64,000 nucleotides of DNA from Zoogloea ramigera (GCF_006539865.1 NZ_BJNV01000011.1:1-64000); one strand, 5' to 3'. Counted from the stretch's first letter, positions 19,534 to 27,410 are shown. Numbers and translations: made by a program. Notes: generated from the sequence alone by a model not told the origin.

Positions 19534-21572
19534 TTGCTTGGCTCCGGATGTTGGGCGCGGAACTCGGCATACGCCTTGGCAATTTCGGGCAGGTCGTCGT
19601 CGAGGATGCGCTCCTTGCGGTGGAGCGTGCGCACTTGCAGGCCACCGCCGATGCGGACCTTCTCTTCGTGGCTGACATCCACCAGGATTTCTTCTCCGTC
19701 AGGGTGGCGCTTGTAGAGCGTGTTGCCACGGCGGTCGAAGCCCACCTTCTCGGCGACCGCCATGAAGACGGGATAGTCCTTCTTCTGGCCCAGGTCTTCT
19801 GCCTTGATCACCTCTTCGGGCTTGCGCTTCAGGAATAGCAAGCTAGTCAAGATGTTGACGTTGGCCTCGACAATGAAAGATTCCACCGGCAGGTCGATGC
19901 TAGCCAGCACCCAGCAGTGGCGAAGAATCCAGTAACGGATGTACTCATCGCCAGGGTTGCCCAGGATGCCGTCAGGCAAGACGATGCCCGCACGCCCCCC
20001 CGGCTTGAGCCACTTGACGCAACGCTCGATGAACAGTACCTCTGGCGACACAGCAGGCTTAATGGCGTTGGTCATCACGAAGCCATCGCCTTGCCGCTCC
20101 CAGCGGCGGGCCAGCTCGTACTGCTCCAAGATGGTCTTTTCGGTGACCGGAATGTCCGAGCCAAACGGCGGGTTGGTCATCAAGACATCGATGGTGCCAA
20201 GCGGGATGGCTGCCTTCGCAGCAGGCACACCAGGCAGGTGGCCTGCCGGGAACTCCAGCGAGTTCATGTGATAGAGGTGGCCGAGCGAATTGCCAGCCAT
20301 CATCACGTTCATCTGTGCCGCGCGAACCAGGAAGGGGTCGAAGTCGGCGCCGAACAGGTTGTTGGCCGCGAAGTGGGCCAACCGGTCTCGAATGGAGACG
20401 AACTCTTCCGTATTCTCGTCGCCTGCCTTAATGCGCTTCTCTTCGTGGAAGACCTTGTTCAGGTAGTTCAAGGTCTCGACCAGGAAGCCACCCGTACCGC
20501 AGGACGAATCGAGCACGCGCTCATGCTCTTTGGGTGCCAACATCTTGACCACAAGACTGATGGCGCCACGCGGGGTGAAGTATTGGCCGCGATCTCCACG
20601 CAGGTTGGTGCCAACGATTTCTTGGTAGGCCGTGCCCTTGGCGTCCACATCGGTGCGACCAAAGTCGTAGCGGGCCAGTTCGGAGACGATGAATGCCAGT
20701 GCGCGGTCGGACAGGGTGATCTCTTCGTTGCCCTTGAACAGGCCGTCGTACTTCTTCTTCACCGCCTCAAAAAGCGGCTTGATGCGCAGGCGGATTTGCT
20801 CTCGGCCAGCAGCTTCAAACGGCTCGAACGGCCCTACCCAGAAGCGACGCGCATCGTTGGGCTGCTGCTCGTCATACATCTTGCAGAAGATGAGGTACAG
20901 GAACTGCCAGAAGGCCGCATCCTTGGGCATGCCTTCATTGCCGTGGATGTAGTTGTGGCAGCGGCGGAACGCTGTGCGCAGCATGACCGGATCGGCACGG
21001 CGCAGGCGCCCCATGGAGCGGCCTTCCACACTGAAGGTGTCGTCACCCAGGGGCCAGTCGCCGATGGGCTTGAACTTGGTGTCGAAGCGGGTGACTTCTT
21101 TCTTGAAGAAGAAGAACTCCAGTCCGTTGGTCCACAGGCCGTAGTCGCAGCTTTCGACTTCGGCCATCACGGTTTCCAGCACCTCGAACTCTTTGCGCGC
21201 CTCTTCCGGATCACGCATGCGATAGGCACCTTTGGTGCCGAGCTTGGGCTCTTTCTCCACCACCACTGCGCGGTAGAGGTTGTCCACCGTGTGTGCTTGG
21301 CCAGGCTTGAAGATGGCGATGTCGAGCTTGCGGTTCTTACCCAGCACCTTGACCTTGAAGTCAGGCTCCATGTCTTCGGCAGCAATGCCGTACTCATGGA
21401 TGATGGCGCGGGCGATGCGCTGGCGGACTTGCTCTTTGTCGCTGTCCTTCACCGGGTTGCCGGTGATGTAGTCAAAGACCTTGCCCTCTTCGAGCGCTCT
21501 CTCGGGCGCTTGGGCTTCTTGATCAAGGTCGCTCATGTCGTTGTTGTCCTGTGCGGAGCGCTGCTTAGGCAT
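19530..21572 (-). CDS. mad2: MADS protein MAD2, HsdM-like adenine-N6 DNA methyltransferase
   Basis: A 680-aa type I-like N6-adenine methyltransferase. The S-adenosylmethionine-binding motif DSSCGTGGF lies near residue 355 and the catalytic NPPF near 467. The N-terminal 200 residues resemble the HsdR_N/type I R N-terminal fold (KLDIAIFK, VVVEKEPK) and are followed by an HsdM helical region (GQYFTPR). It should modify host DNA at the site chosen by the HsdS-like protein and so mark self. ATG 21572 is supported by AAGGAG 7 nt upstream and by an 8-bp overlap with mad1; the longer frame to 21674 lies wholly within mad1. Confidence 0.92.
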   Translation of the reverse strand: MPKQRSAQDNNDMSDLDQEAQAPERALEEGKVFDYITGNPVKDSDKEQVRQRIARAIIHEYGIAAEDMEPDFKVKVLGKNRKLDIAIFKPGQAHTVDNLYRAVVVEKEPKLGTKGAYRMRDPEEARKEFEVLETVMAEVESCDYGLWTNGLEFFFFKKEVTRFDTKFKPIGDWPLGDDTFSVEGRSMGRLRRADPVMLRTAFRRCHNYIHGNEGMPKDAAFWQFLYLIFCKMYDEQQPNDARRFWVGPFEPFEAAGREQIRLRIKPLFEAVKKKYDGLFKGNEEITLSDRALAFIVSELARYDFGRTDVDAKGTAYQEIVGTNLRGDRGQYFTPRGAISLVVKMLAPKEHERVLDSSCGTGGFLVETLNYLNKVFHEEKRIKAGDENTEEFVSIRDRLAHFAANNLFGADFDPFLVRAAQMNVMMAGNSLGHLYHMNSLEFPAGHLPGVPAAKAAIPLGTIDVLMTNPPFGSDIPVTEKTILEQYELARRWERQGDGFVMTNAIKPAVSPEVLFIERCVKWLKPGGRAGIVLPDGILGNPGDEYIRYWILRHCWVLASIDLPVESFIVEANVNILTSLLFLKRKPEEVIKAEDLGQKKDYPVFMAVAEKVGFDRRGNTLYKRHPDGEEILVDVSHEEKVRIGGGLQVRTLHRKERILDDDLPEIAKAYAEFRAQHPEPSK

Positions 21573-21780
21573 TGCGGGGCTCCTTGTCGTCAAAGTCATC
21601 ACTGCTGGCAGCGGCACCGCCCTCACGCACCCAGGCGTCCACGTCTTCTTTCTTGAACTTCCAGAAGCGCCCAACCTTGTGCCCCGGCATGCCTTTGGAG
21701 GTCACCCAGGTGTAGATGGTGTCTTTGGCTACGCCGAGGTAGTCGGCGATTTCATCGACAGAGAGCCAGCGGTCGTCCAT
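21565..21780 (-). CDS. mad1: MADS protein MAD1, excisionase-type helix-turn-helix protein
   Basis: A 71-aa protein of the MerR/Xis HTH_17 type: LSVDEIADYLGVAKDTIYTW is the helix-turn-helix, and the wing includes GHKVGRFWKFKKEDVDAW. ATG 21780 is preferred because the extra residues up to 21810 need a TTG start. It is the first gene of the MADS operon and overlaps mad2 by 8 bp. Small HTH proteins at this position usually bind the operon's own promoter or the modified DNA; which applies here cannot be seen. Confidence 0.88.
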   Translation of the reverse strand: MDDRWLSVDEIADYLGVAKDTIYTWVTSKGMPGHKVGRFWKFKKEDVDAWVREGGAAASSDDFDDKEPRNA

Positions 21781-21801
21781 ATCTGCATCCAAACAAAAAT
21801 G

Positions 21802-21817
21802 CGCCGCCAAAGCGGCG
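21802..21817 (-). terminator. Hairpin with T-rich tail between mobV and mad1
   Basis: On the minus strand CGCCGC-TTTG-GCGGCG is followed by CATTTTTG. It lies 66 bp after the relaxase stop and 22 bp before the mad1 ATG. It can end the mobilization transcript, but if the mad promoter lies upstream of it then it would also act as an attenuator for the whole MADS operon. No convincing -35/-10 pair was seen in the remaining gap. Confidence 0.5.
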
Positions 21818-21882
21818 GCAACTGAACACAGTCTACGCCACTTTCAGCCAGTTAAATAGGGTTTGAACCTGTTTTGATCGGG

Positions 21883-22749
21883 TTAGGCCTTGTCAGGATC
21901 GTTCGAGTCGGACACGGGCGGCTTCAATCCCAACCTGGCTTCAAGTGCCAGAACGCGAGCCTCCCGCGCTTCCAACTCCTTGATCAACAACTGCGCTTCA
22001 AGCATCGTCTTGTGCGCGAATGAGCGAAGCTGACGGTCACGCTCACCCGTCCCACGCGTGATCTCACGCGCACGCTGGAGCAACGAGGCCTGCGCCGGCA
22101 GCCCGAACTTCACCCGCGTCCACTGCGCACGACTCATGCGCTGTCGGCCCGGCCCCAAACGAGCGAGTCCAGACGGCCCGGCAACGTGCTCCCAGAATCG
22201 GTCCTGAAATGCGCGCATTGCCGTGTTGTAGGCAAGACGCTGTTCCTTGGGTGTTTGAGCGCCCTTTGCCGCACGGAAGCCGGGATGCAAGTCCTTGACG
22301 TTGCCACCGTCAGGATTGACGACATAGAAGTGGAGGTGCGGGTGCGCCTCATCGGTGTGCTCGACAACGGACCGAACGCGATCACCGAATTCCGTTTGCA
22401 GCCACTCCAAGGTGCTTTGCTTCCAGTAGCTGTACTCAATGCCTCCACGTGGATACGACGCCACGCCAGCCAGCAGGACGGACGCGTCCTTTCGCAAACG
22501 GCGACCAGCTGCGTCACGGCTGCGCGCATGGATGGCGCCAACTTCGGCTTCCAGCTCGGCGAGGCTGGGACCATGCAGCAGGTTGGGTGGCCTCGGCCTA
22601 GGCACATGCAAGCACGCTTGCGGCTCGCGGCTGGCCTCAGCAATCACGTCGCGCACAGCCCATTTACGGTCTGCTCCCCGCGAGGTTTTCTTCGGTGAAT
22701 GCAGCGAATAGACAGCGATGTGAACAAACTGGATGCCGCCTGTGATCAT
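21883..22749 (-). CDS. MobV-family (Pre/Mob) relaxase-like mobilization protein
   Basis: A 288-aa protein. The N-terminus (GGIQFVHIAVYS) and the metal-binding motif HTDEAHPHLHFYVV near residue 135 are typical of MobV/Pre plasmid mobilization relaxases, which nick oriT and lead single-stranded transfer using a conjugative helper. The C-terminal third is helical and charged, probably a coiled coil. ATG 22749 is chosen; the frame continues to 22905 but those codons lie in the repeat-rich oriT-like region and are not conserved-looking. The Shine-Dalgarno is weak. Shorter than many MobV proteins (400-500 aa), so it may have a reduced C-terminus. Confidence 0.8.
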   Translation of the reverse strand: MITGGIQFVHIAVYSLHSPKKTSRGADRKWAVRDVIAEASREPQACLHVPRPRPPNLLHGPSLAELEAEVGAIHARSRDAAGRRLRKDASVLLAGVASYPRGGIEYSYWKQSTLEWLQTEFGDRVRSVVEHTDEAHPHLHFYVVNPDGGNVKDLHPGFRAAKGAQTPKEQRLAYNTAMRAFQDRFWEHVAGPSGLARLGPGRQRMSRAQWTRVKFGLPAQASLLQRAREITRGTGERDRQLRSFAHKTMLEAQLLIKELEAREARVLALEARLGLKPPVSDSNDPDKA

Positions 22750-22769
22750 GGGGCACCGTCGCTGAAAAC

Positions 22770-22836
22770 ATAGTGACCGACTATATTTATCGCCGCTATC
22801 GCAACGATAAATGTCGGCCAGGGGAAAATCCCCTGG
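22770..22836. other. Candidate oriT: three adjacent inverted repeats upstream of the relaxase gene
   Basis: Three perfect inverted repeats are packed into 67 bp: ATAGT-gaccg-ACTAT (22770-22784), ATTTATCG with a 12-nt loop to CGATAAAT (22785-22812) and CCAGGGGA-aaa-TCCCCTGG (22818-22836). The first arm contains TAGTG, similar to the TAGTGTG core near the nick site of the pMV158/MobV family. The position directly upstream of the relaxase gene fits an origin of transfer. The exact nick site cannot be assigned. Confidence 0.55.
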
Positions 22837-22850
22837 ACCCCGCCGCCCAA

Positions 22851-22994
22851 TGTGCGAACAGTGTGTTGAGCCTGTGCGAACCAATGGGCGAAACTGTGTG
22901 AACAATTGGCCGATTTGATGCCAAACCTTGTGTTAACAGTGTGGCAAACATGTGGGGGCACTGTGGCGCATATTGTGTAATCAGTGTGTGAGTT
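22851..22994. repeat. Array of about thirteen degenerate 11-bp repeats (iteron-like)
   Basis: Units starting every 11 bp from 22851 share the consensus TGTGnGAACAn. Clear copies are at 22851 (TGTGCGAACAG), 22873 (TGTGCGAACCA), 22895 (TGTGTGAACAA), 22929 (TGTGTTAACAG), 22940 (TGTGGCAAACA), 22951 and 22962; weaker units fill the steps between. A single 1-bp slip occurs near 22917-22928. One unit per helical turn would place a bound protein on one face of the DNA. The array overlaps the end of the small gene at 22981-23379 and abuts the oriT-like repeats. Confidence 0.7.
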
Positions 22995-23379
22995 GCCCAC
23001 GACGCCTCCGCTGATTACCAAAAACTTGCACGAGCAGACCGTCATCCGCCAGGCCATTCAGCAATTCCGGCGCGGCCAAATGGACTGGAGTTGATGGGAC
23101 TTGCCGCAGCCTGTCGATGACAGCATCGAATGAAAGTCGGGCCACATACTCGCGGAGCACGAAGCCAGTGTCCGTATATTCGATCAACGTGGCCTGATCG
23201 AGCGCAATGAGACAAAGCCGCATGCTTCGGTCGCCGCCGAGAGCTGGTTGCGGTATGCATTCAATATTGACCTTGCCCGTCGCCACGGTGCAGGTTTGCA
23301 TCCATCCCCAGCCCGCCCATTTGTCATCCGCCACGACATCTCGCCAGGCGAATCGGTTTTCCAAGTTTTTGTTGTTCAT
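22981..23379 (-). CDS. Hypothetical protein, 132 aa, coupled to the Rep-like gene
   Basis: A 132-aa soluble protein starting at ATG 23379, which overlaps the stop of the Rep-like gene by 4 bp (ATGA). I do not recognise the family. It is rich in aromatic residues at the N-terminus (WRDVVADDKWAGWGW) and has a basic C-terminus (NQRRRRGQ), which may touch nucleic acid. Its last codons lie in the 11-bp repeat array. Coupling to the upstream gene suggests a role in replication or maintenance of the element. Confidence 0.7.
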   Translation of the reverse strand: MNNKNLENRFAWRDVVADDKWAGWGWMQTCTVATGKVNIECIPQPALGGDRSMRLCLIALDQATLIEYTDTGFVLREYVARLSFDAVIDRLRQVPSTPVHLAAPELLNGLADDGLLVQVFGNQRRRRGQLTH

Positions 23380-24287
23380 GCTGTGCCTCGTGACATTGCC
23401 GGTGTCCGTGCCTTCTTTGCGAGTTCATCACGCATCTGCTGGAGCCTTTCTCTGGCGCGGGCCCTGTCCACCACTGGCCGATCCGTCACGATTGCTTGAG
23501 TTGGCTCGGCTGCGGCTTCCATAGCGCGTTGCCGCCTGATGATTTGGCGAAGGTCGCGTCGCAGCTCTGACCCAGCCGACAAGCTGAACTTGCCCTCGCG
23601 AGCCCTTCGCAGCAGGGAGGCAAGGAATTGGGGGACAGTCTTCCGAATGCTGTTTTGGCGCTTGCATTCGAGGACTTCTGCCAAGACATCCAGGGCTACG
23701 GAGGTGGAGAGACCCGTGCATTGATCCTGCGTCTTTTGGGGTTCGAGTGATAGCTTTTGGCACAACCACAACCAGCACTCTTCATCCGCCTCGTCCATGA
23801 TCAAGGCCGGCGACTGGTCAGAGTCAGGTGGCGTGTCCTCTGGCCCGGTAGTGGTTGTTTTTGATGAATCCAATGTTTCTTTAAACCCAGTGTTTGTAGC
23901 CCCTTGATCGCCCTGGACTGGCTGATCCAGAACTGGCTCTTCCACACGTGGGTTTTCAAGGTGTGGAGCCCAGTCCACAATCGGCTCATCGCTGACAAAC
24001 CATCTGGATTGAATGAATTGCCCCGATGCCGAACGGTCGCGGACGATTCGCATGTAGTTCAGGCTCTCAAGCTGCTTGATGGCTGTTCGCATGGCCGTCT
24101 CCCCCTCCTTGCGTACAGCGCACAGACCTTCGAGGCTGATGCGATAGCCTGGCGGGAGGGAGAGCAAGTGCACGATCACCCCCAGCGCTTTCAGACTGAG
24201 ATGCTCGTTGCGGATCAGCGAGTTGGGAATCTGGGTGAAATTCCCCGCATGGCGACGCCGAACGATCAGCAACTGAGAGGCGTTCAT
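23376..24287 (-). CDS. Replication-initiator-like winged-helix protein
   Basis: A 303-aa protein. The N-terminal part (NFTQIPNSLIRNEHLSLKALGVIVHLLSLP, residues about 15-45) matches helix-turn-helix proteins encoded by many plasmids and integrative elements; it is the winged-helix domain found in DnaD/RepA-like replication proteins. The C-terminus is basic and helical (RRDLRQIIRRQRAME). ATG 24287 has GGAG 6 nt upstream, so it is preferred to the GTG at 24299. The iteron-like array 400 bp downstream could be its binding site. Annotation as an initiator is inference; a transcriptional role is possible. Confidence 0.7.
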   Translation of the reverse strand: MNASQLLIVRRRHAGNFTQIPNSLIRNEHLSLKALGVIVHLLSLPPGYRISLEGLCAVRKEGETAMRTAIKQLESLNYMRIVRDRSASGQFIQSRWFVSDEPIVDWAPHLENPRVEEPVLDQPVQGDQGATNTGFKETLDSSKTTTTGPEDTPPDSDQSPALIMDEADEECWLWLCQKLSLEPQKTQDQCTGLSTSVALDVLAEVLECKRQNSIRKTVPQFLASLLRRAREGKFSLSAGSELRRDLRQIIRRQRAMEAAAEPTQAIVTDRPVVDRARARERLQQMRDELAKKARTPAMSRGTA

Positions 24288-24311
24288 GGGCGTCTCCACT
24301 GACCTTCATGA

Positions 24312-24518
24312 TCAGCGGCCCACCCGTGCGGTAGCAGCTTGCTGGGCAATCCAGGCCTCGATTTCTTCAGCAAGAAATCCGATGGCCGCGTTGCGAGAGT
24401 TGCCCAGGCGGATCGGGCGCGGGAAGGTTGGGTCTGTTCTCGTCCTGCGCCAGATGGTGACGCGGTTCATGCCCAACTGGGTTTCCAGGTCGCTGTACCG
24501 GAGGATGCGGTTTTTCAT
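24312..24518 (-). CDS. AlpA-family phage/island regulator
   Basis: A 68-aa protein beginning MKNRILRYSDLETQLGMNR, the standard opening of AlpA/Prophage_AlpA HTH regulators, which activate excision or other genes of integrated elements. The HTH is LGMNRVTIWRRTRTD and the wing is FPRPIRLGNSRNAAIGF. The frame is open to an ATG at 24533, but homologues usually start at the MKNRIL methionine. It precedes the Rep-like gene by 24 bp in the same direction. Confidence 0.85.
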   Translation of the reverse strand: MKNRILRYSDLETQLGMNRVTIWRRTRTDPTFPRPIRLGNSRNAAIGFLAEEIEAWIAQQAATARVGR

Positions 24519-24987
24519 TTGATTGCCCACCATTTCGTGTAATGACAGGCAATTCTTCGTTCTGCGTTGTCGGCGTGTCCAGAGGCTCAGATTTTGGCTA
24601 TGTTCCGCGATTTACATGACAAATTCAGATAACTGATGCGATTGTCAAAAACGTGCAGCGGCATGTTTTTGACCATACGGAGAAACGCAAGCAATGCCGC
24701 CCCAATGAAACGGACAGTTCAACTTCGCATTGGGCGATTGACTTCCGCTCGGGCACGGACACGAAAGAGGTTTTTCGGAAATCACCGACCAACGGCCATT
24801 CACCGCCGAATGACGGATATGGAATCAGTTGTTTTCAATCAGAAGCTAGAAAACTGAATCGCCATCTTTTGAACTGAAAAATGTCTTTTATCAACAGCCA
24901 CTTGCGCGATTCGCGGATCGCAAGGGGACAGATGACGGCGCGAGCGAAATAAATCATCGCTCGTTGCATTTTTGCAACAATTAATGC
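24519..24987. other. Non-coding region rich in inverted repeats upstream of alpA
   Basis: A 469-bp AT-richer gap between the XRE gene and alpA. Besides the terminator at 24647-24670 it holds CGAGCGA/TCGCTCG (24941-24963) and GTTGCA-TTTT-TGCAAC (24963-24978), both just after the XRE stop. Plus-strand frames at 24636-24877 lack a ribosome-binding site and look like chance frames. The alpA promoter is probably here but I could not pick a clear one. Confidence 0.5.
24647..24670 (-). terminator. Hairpin terminator between the XRE gene and alpA
   Basis: AAAAACGTGC, loop AGCG, GCATGTTTTT: a 10-bp stem with one G-T pair. On the minus strand the stem ends in five T, so it can stop readthrough from the XRE gene before alpA; the A-tract makes it potentially bidirectional. 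Confidence 0.55.
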
Positions 24988-25710
24988 CTATTTCTGGCTA
25001 TCCCGTGCTGCGGAGATCCATTGAGCAATCGCGCTGGGCTCAAACCCATCATGCAGTGCTGCGCGTAGTGCTTGCTCCAGTTTTTGCCAACCGACGGGAG
25101 AGCTGGTGTTGGATGAGGCGGTCGGCCAACTGCTATTACCAATCTGAAACAGCAGGCTGTCCAACAGTTCGTCGTCGTCCACATCATTTGCTGCTTGCTC
25201 AGCCAGCGTAAGCAATGCTTCACGCGTGGCTCTGACCGACTCGACCGGGACCGCAGCAAGAGGCTCAGCCAGCACGATCACACGGTGCGGCTGAATGAAA
25301 TCGGCCAAGTCCTGCGCGGCCGCAAAGCCAGCGGTTAGCTCGATGCGGGCAAGTACATCGCCAATTTGCAGGAACCGGGTCTTGGTAAGGCCTGGCTGAC
25401 CATCCTGGTAAAGCACAACAGCCTCAGAGCCGACGAGGGCGTTCAGCACCAGTCCCACGTCATCTAAGGCACCAGCGTCCCGCCATTGGTGGAGGATATC
25501 TGCGCGTAGGCTGCTCCCCTCCAGCCCTAGGTGATACATCAACGTCGCCACGCGCTTGGCAGAAATGACCTGCTCTTTGCCCCTCAGCCAAACGGAGAGG
25601 TTCGCCGGACGGATACCAGTGGCCATCCCCACAGAGCTCAGCGTATCGCCACGCAGTCGCATGAGTGCGGCTGCTATGGCACGCAGTTGTTCGGCCTGAA
25701 GTGTCGGCAT
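24988..25710 (-). CDS. XRE-type DNA-binding regulator, 240 aa
   Basis: A 240-aa protein with an N-terminal HTH (SSVGMATGIRPANLSVWLRG, about residues 25-45) and a C-terminal region of 170 residues without a recognised fold. The divergent gene starts 117 bp away and the gap holds two near-identical inverted 20-bp sites, so it most likely represses both itself and the AAA ATPase gene. The C-terminal part is acidic and may sense a ligand or protein partner. Confidence 0.8.
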   Translation of the reverse strand: MPTLQAEQLRAIAAALMRLRGDTLSSVGMATGIRPANLSVWLRGKEQVISAKRVATLMYHLGLEGSSLRADILHQWRDAGALDDVGLVLNALVGSEAVVLYQDGQPGLTKTRFLQIGDVLARIELTAGFAAAQDLADFIQPHRVIVLAEPLAAVPVESVRATREALLTLAEQAANDVDDDELLDSLLFQIGNSSWPTASSNTSSPVGWQKLEQALRAALHDGFEPSAIAQWISAARDSQK

Positions 25711-25728
25711 ACGGCACCTGCATTGTTC

Positions 25729-25748
25729 TAACAGTAAATCACTATAAC
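25729..25748. promoter_or_regulatory. Operator-like site, left copy
   Basis: TAACAGTAAATCACTATAAC. It matches the reverse complement of the site at 25795-25814 in 17 of 20 positions. It lies 19 bp upstream of the XRE gene start, where a promoter for that gene would be. Confidence 0.55.
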
Positions 25749-25794
25749 AAGGCGGCCATCACCCAGCCAAGGCTTGGCATGCCCTGTTTGAGTC

Positions 25795-25814
25795 GTTATA
25801 GTAATTTATAGTTA
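25795..25814. promoter_or_regulatory. Operator-like site, right copy
   Basis: GTTATAGTAATTTATAGTTA, the inverted partner of 25729-25748, ending 13 bp before the ATPase ATG at 25828. The two sites are 66 bp apart centre to centre, so a regulator bound at both could loop or block both divergent promoters. Confidence 0.55.
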
Positions 25815-25827
25815 AATGGAGAGTACC

Positions 25828-27405
25828 ATGACCGACCTGCAACGGAAGTACCGCCCCATGCGACGCCGAGAGTACCAAGAGGCCGTCGAAGAGCTGAAGC
25901 GACTTCACCCTTGGCTGGAGAAGCAGGTGTTTCAGCCCGCCCCAGGCCATCTCGCCGTGGTCGCCGAGCTGATCACTCAATGCGAGCGGTTGATGCATCG
26001 CAGTGACTACCAGCGTCGTCCGCTGTTCTGTGTCACCGCAACCAGGGAAAAGCTGGCGGTCCGAGTCGAGGTCTCCGATGCCAGCATCCAGCGCGAGCGC
26101 GCCTTGCTCGATGTGGTGGAACAGGCTCGGCACGCCGCCCAGCAGTGCTGCCCTGTGTGTGGTGCTCCAGTTTTCGGTGGCGATGCCAATGCTCCCCAAG
26201 GTGCTCGGTGCGCTGCGCACGAGCAAGTGGTCGGACTGTTCGCAGAGGACATCCAGCGTTTCAAGAGAGCTGCGAAGGCCTTGGAGTTGGCGGATGCCGA
26301 GCGTGCGAGCAGCACTACTGATCGCGATGCACCCACTCGCACTGAAGCCGCCAAGAAAGACCTGCCCGACAGCCCCGTCCCCGCACGCGATAGCAGCACT
26401 TCGACTAACGACAAGCACGCACCGTTGATCGCCTTTCTGGACGCTTCCGGCCTCAAACAATTTGTTGACCGCCATCGCGCGAAGGCAGACGAAAAGTTCA
26501 AGCGTGCCCAGCAGATTGCGGAGCGCATCCGGGCGGCCGGCCATGAGCGGCGCACGCTCGGCATGCTGCCCGACGAGTGGGACGTGCTGATCGAAGAGTT
26601 CACACAAGCCTTCCCGAACTTCAGCGAGCTGGCTGAGGTGCTGCACGATCACTTTGCCCTCAATGCGATGGGCGATGGCCGCGTTGCCTGGTCGCCGCTA
26701 CTGCTGGTCGGGCCTGCGAGCATCGGCAAAACAGGAGCGGCTCGCTGGCTGGCGGAAAGGCTGGCCTTGCCCTTCCGTGTGTTCGACATGGCAAGCGCCC
26801 AATCTGGTTCTCCACTGGCTGGGTCAGAAGCCTTCTGGAGTAATTCCGAGCCTGGCCTCCTGTTCGAACTGCTTGCCTACCAGCCAAAGGCCAACCCCGT
26901 CGTGGTCTTGGATGAACTGGACAAGACTGAGCAGGTGCGCCAGTACGACCCATTGGCGGCGCTATACACCCTTCTTGAGCCCCGCAGCGCACGGTCCTTC
27001 ACGGACCTCTCTATTCGTGATTTCACCATCGATGCCAGCCACGTGAACTGGATCGCGACGGCAAACAGTGTGGATGGCATCCCGAGCCCATTGCTGTCGC
27101 GGCTCACGGTGCTGCATGTCCAAGCACCCACGCCCGATCAGATCGCACGAATCGCGCAGAACATCTATGGACGAATGCGTGCCGAAGCCAGCTGGGGTTC
27201 TGCCTTCGTACCCTCTCTCGACGGGGCCGTTCTGGAGAAGTTGAAGCACTTGCCGCCGCGAAGTCTGGGCCTGGCATTGCGACGGGCGCTTGGGCATGCC
27301 GCAAGGGATCTGCGCGATCACATCCGCCCCAAGGACCTACAGCTGGTTTCGGACGGTGGGAAACGTAGTATCGGTTTCACCGCTGGCTTGACTGTCCAGC
27401 GGTAG
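25828..27405 (+). CDS. AAA+ ATPase with zinc-finger-like cluster (Lon-type ATPase module, no protease)
   Basis: A 525-aa protein. Residues about 295-450 are an AAA+ module: Walker A (GPASIGKT), Walker B (VVVLDELDK) near 360, and sensor 1/arginine-finger region (NWIATANSVDGIPSPLLSRL). The module resembles Lon and other proteolysis-linked ATPases, but there is no Ser-Lys protease domain. A CCPVCG...C..H cluster near residue 110 may bind zinc. The N-terminus is basic. ATG 25828 is preferred to 25816 because GGAGAG sits 4 nt before it and the first ATG overlaps the operator. Its substrate is unknown. Divergent from the XRE regulator. Confidence 0.82.
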   Translation: MTDLQRKYRPMRRREYQEAVEELKRLHPWLEKQVFQPAPGHLAVVAELITQCERLMHRSDYQRRPLFCVTATREKLAVRVEVSDASIQRERALLDVVEQARHAAQQCCPVCGAPVFGGDANAPQGARCAAHEQVVGLFAEDIQRFKRAAKALELADAERASSTTDRDAPTRTEAAKKDLPDSPVPARDSSTSTNDKHAPLIAFLDASGLKQFVDRHRAKADEKFKRAQQIAERIRAAGHERRTLGMLPDEWDVLIEEFTQAFPNFSELAEVLHDHFALNAMGDGRVAWSPLLLVGPASIGKTGAARWLAERLALPFRVFDMASAQSGSPLAGSEAFWSNSEPGLLFELLAYQPKANPVVVLDELDKTEQVRQYDPLAALYTLLEPRSARSFTDLSIRDFTIDASHVNWIATANSVDGIPSPLLSRLTVLHVQAPTPDQIARIAQNIYGRMRAEASWGSAFVPSLDGAVLEKLKHLPPRSLGLALRRALGHAARDLRDHIRPKDLQLVSDGGKRSIGFTAGLTVQR

Positions 27406-27410
27406 TCTAT

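Noticed and set aside
19917-21656. 579-codon plus-strand frame opposite mad2
   Set aside because: It is antisense to a clear methyltransferase gene with intact motifs; its product is rich in H, D, E and V as expected for a G+C-driven shadow.
4669-21780. BREX or DISARM
   Set aside because: There is no PglZ, BrxL, BrxC or DrmA/DrmB/DrmC pattern; the methyltransferase, specificity subunit, kinase and MAD7/MAD8-like genes fit MADS better.
4669-21780. Ordinary type I restriction-modification system
   Set aside because: HsdM- and HsdS-like genes are present but no HsdR, and they are embedded among six other coupled genes.
22851-22994. CRISPR array
   Set aside because: Units are 11 bp, degenerate and contiguous, without spacers, and there are no cas genes.
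24636-24877. Two overlapping short plus-strand frames between alpA and the XRE gene
   Set aside because: No ribosome-binding site and they cross a terminator hairpin.
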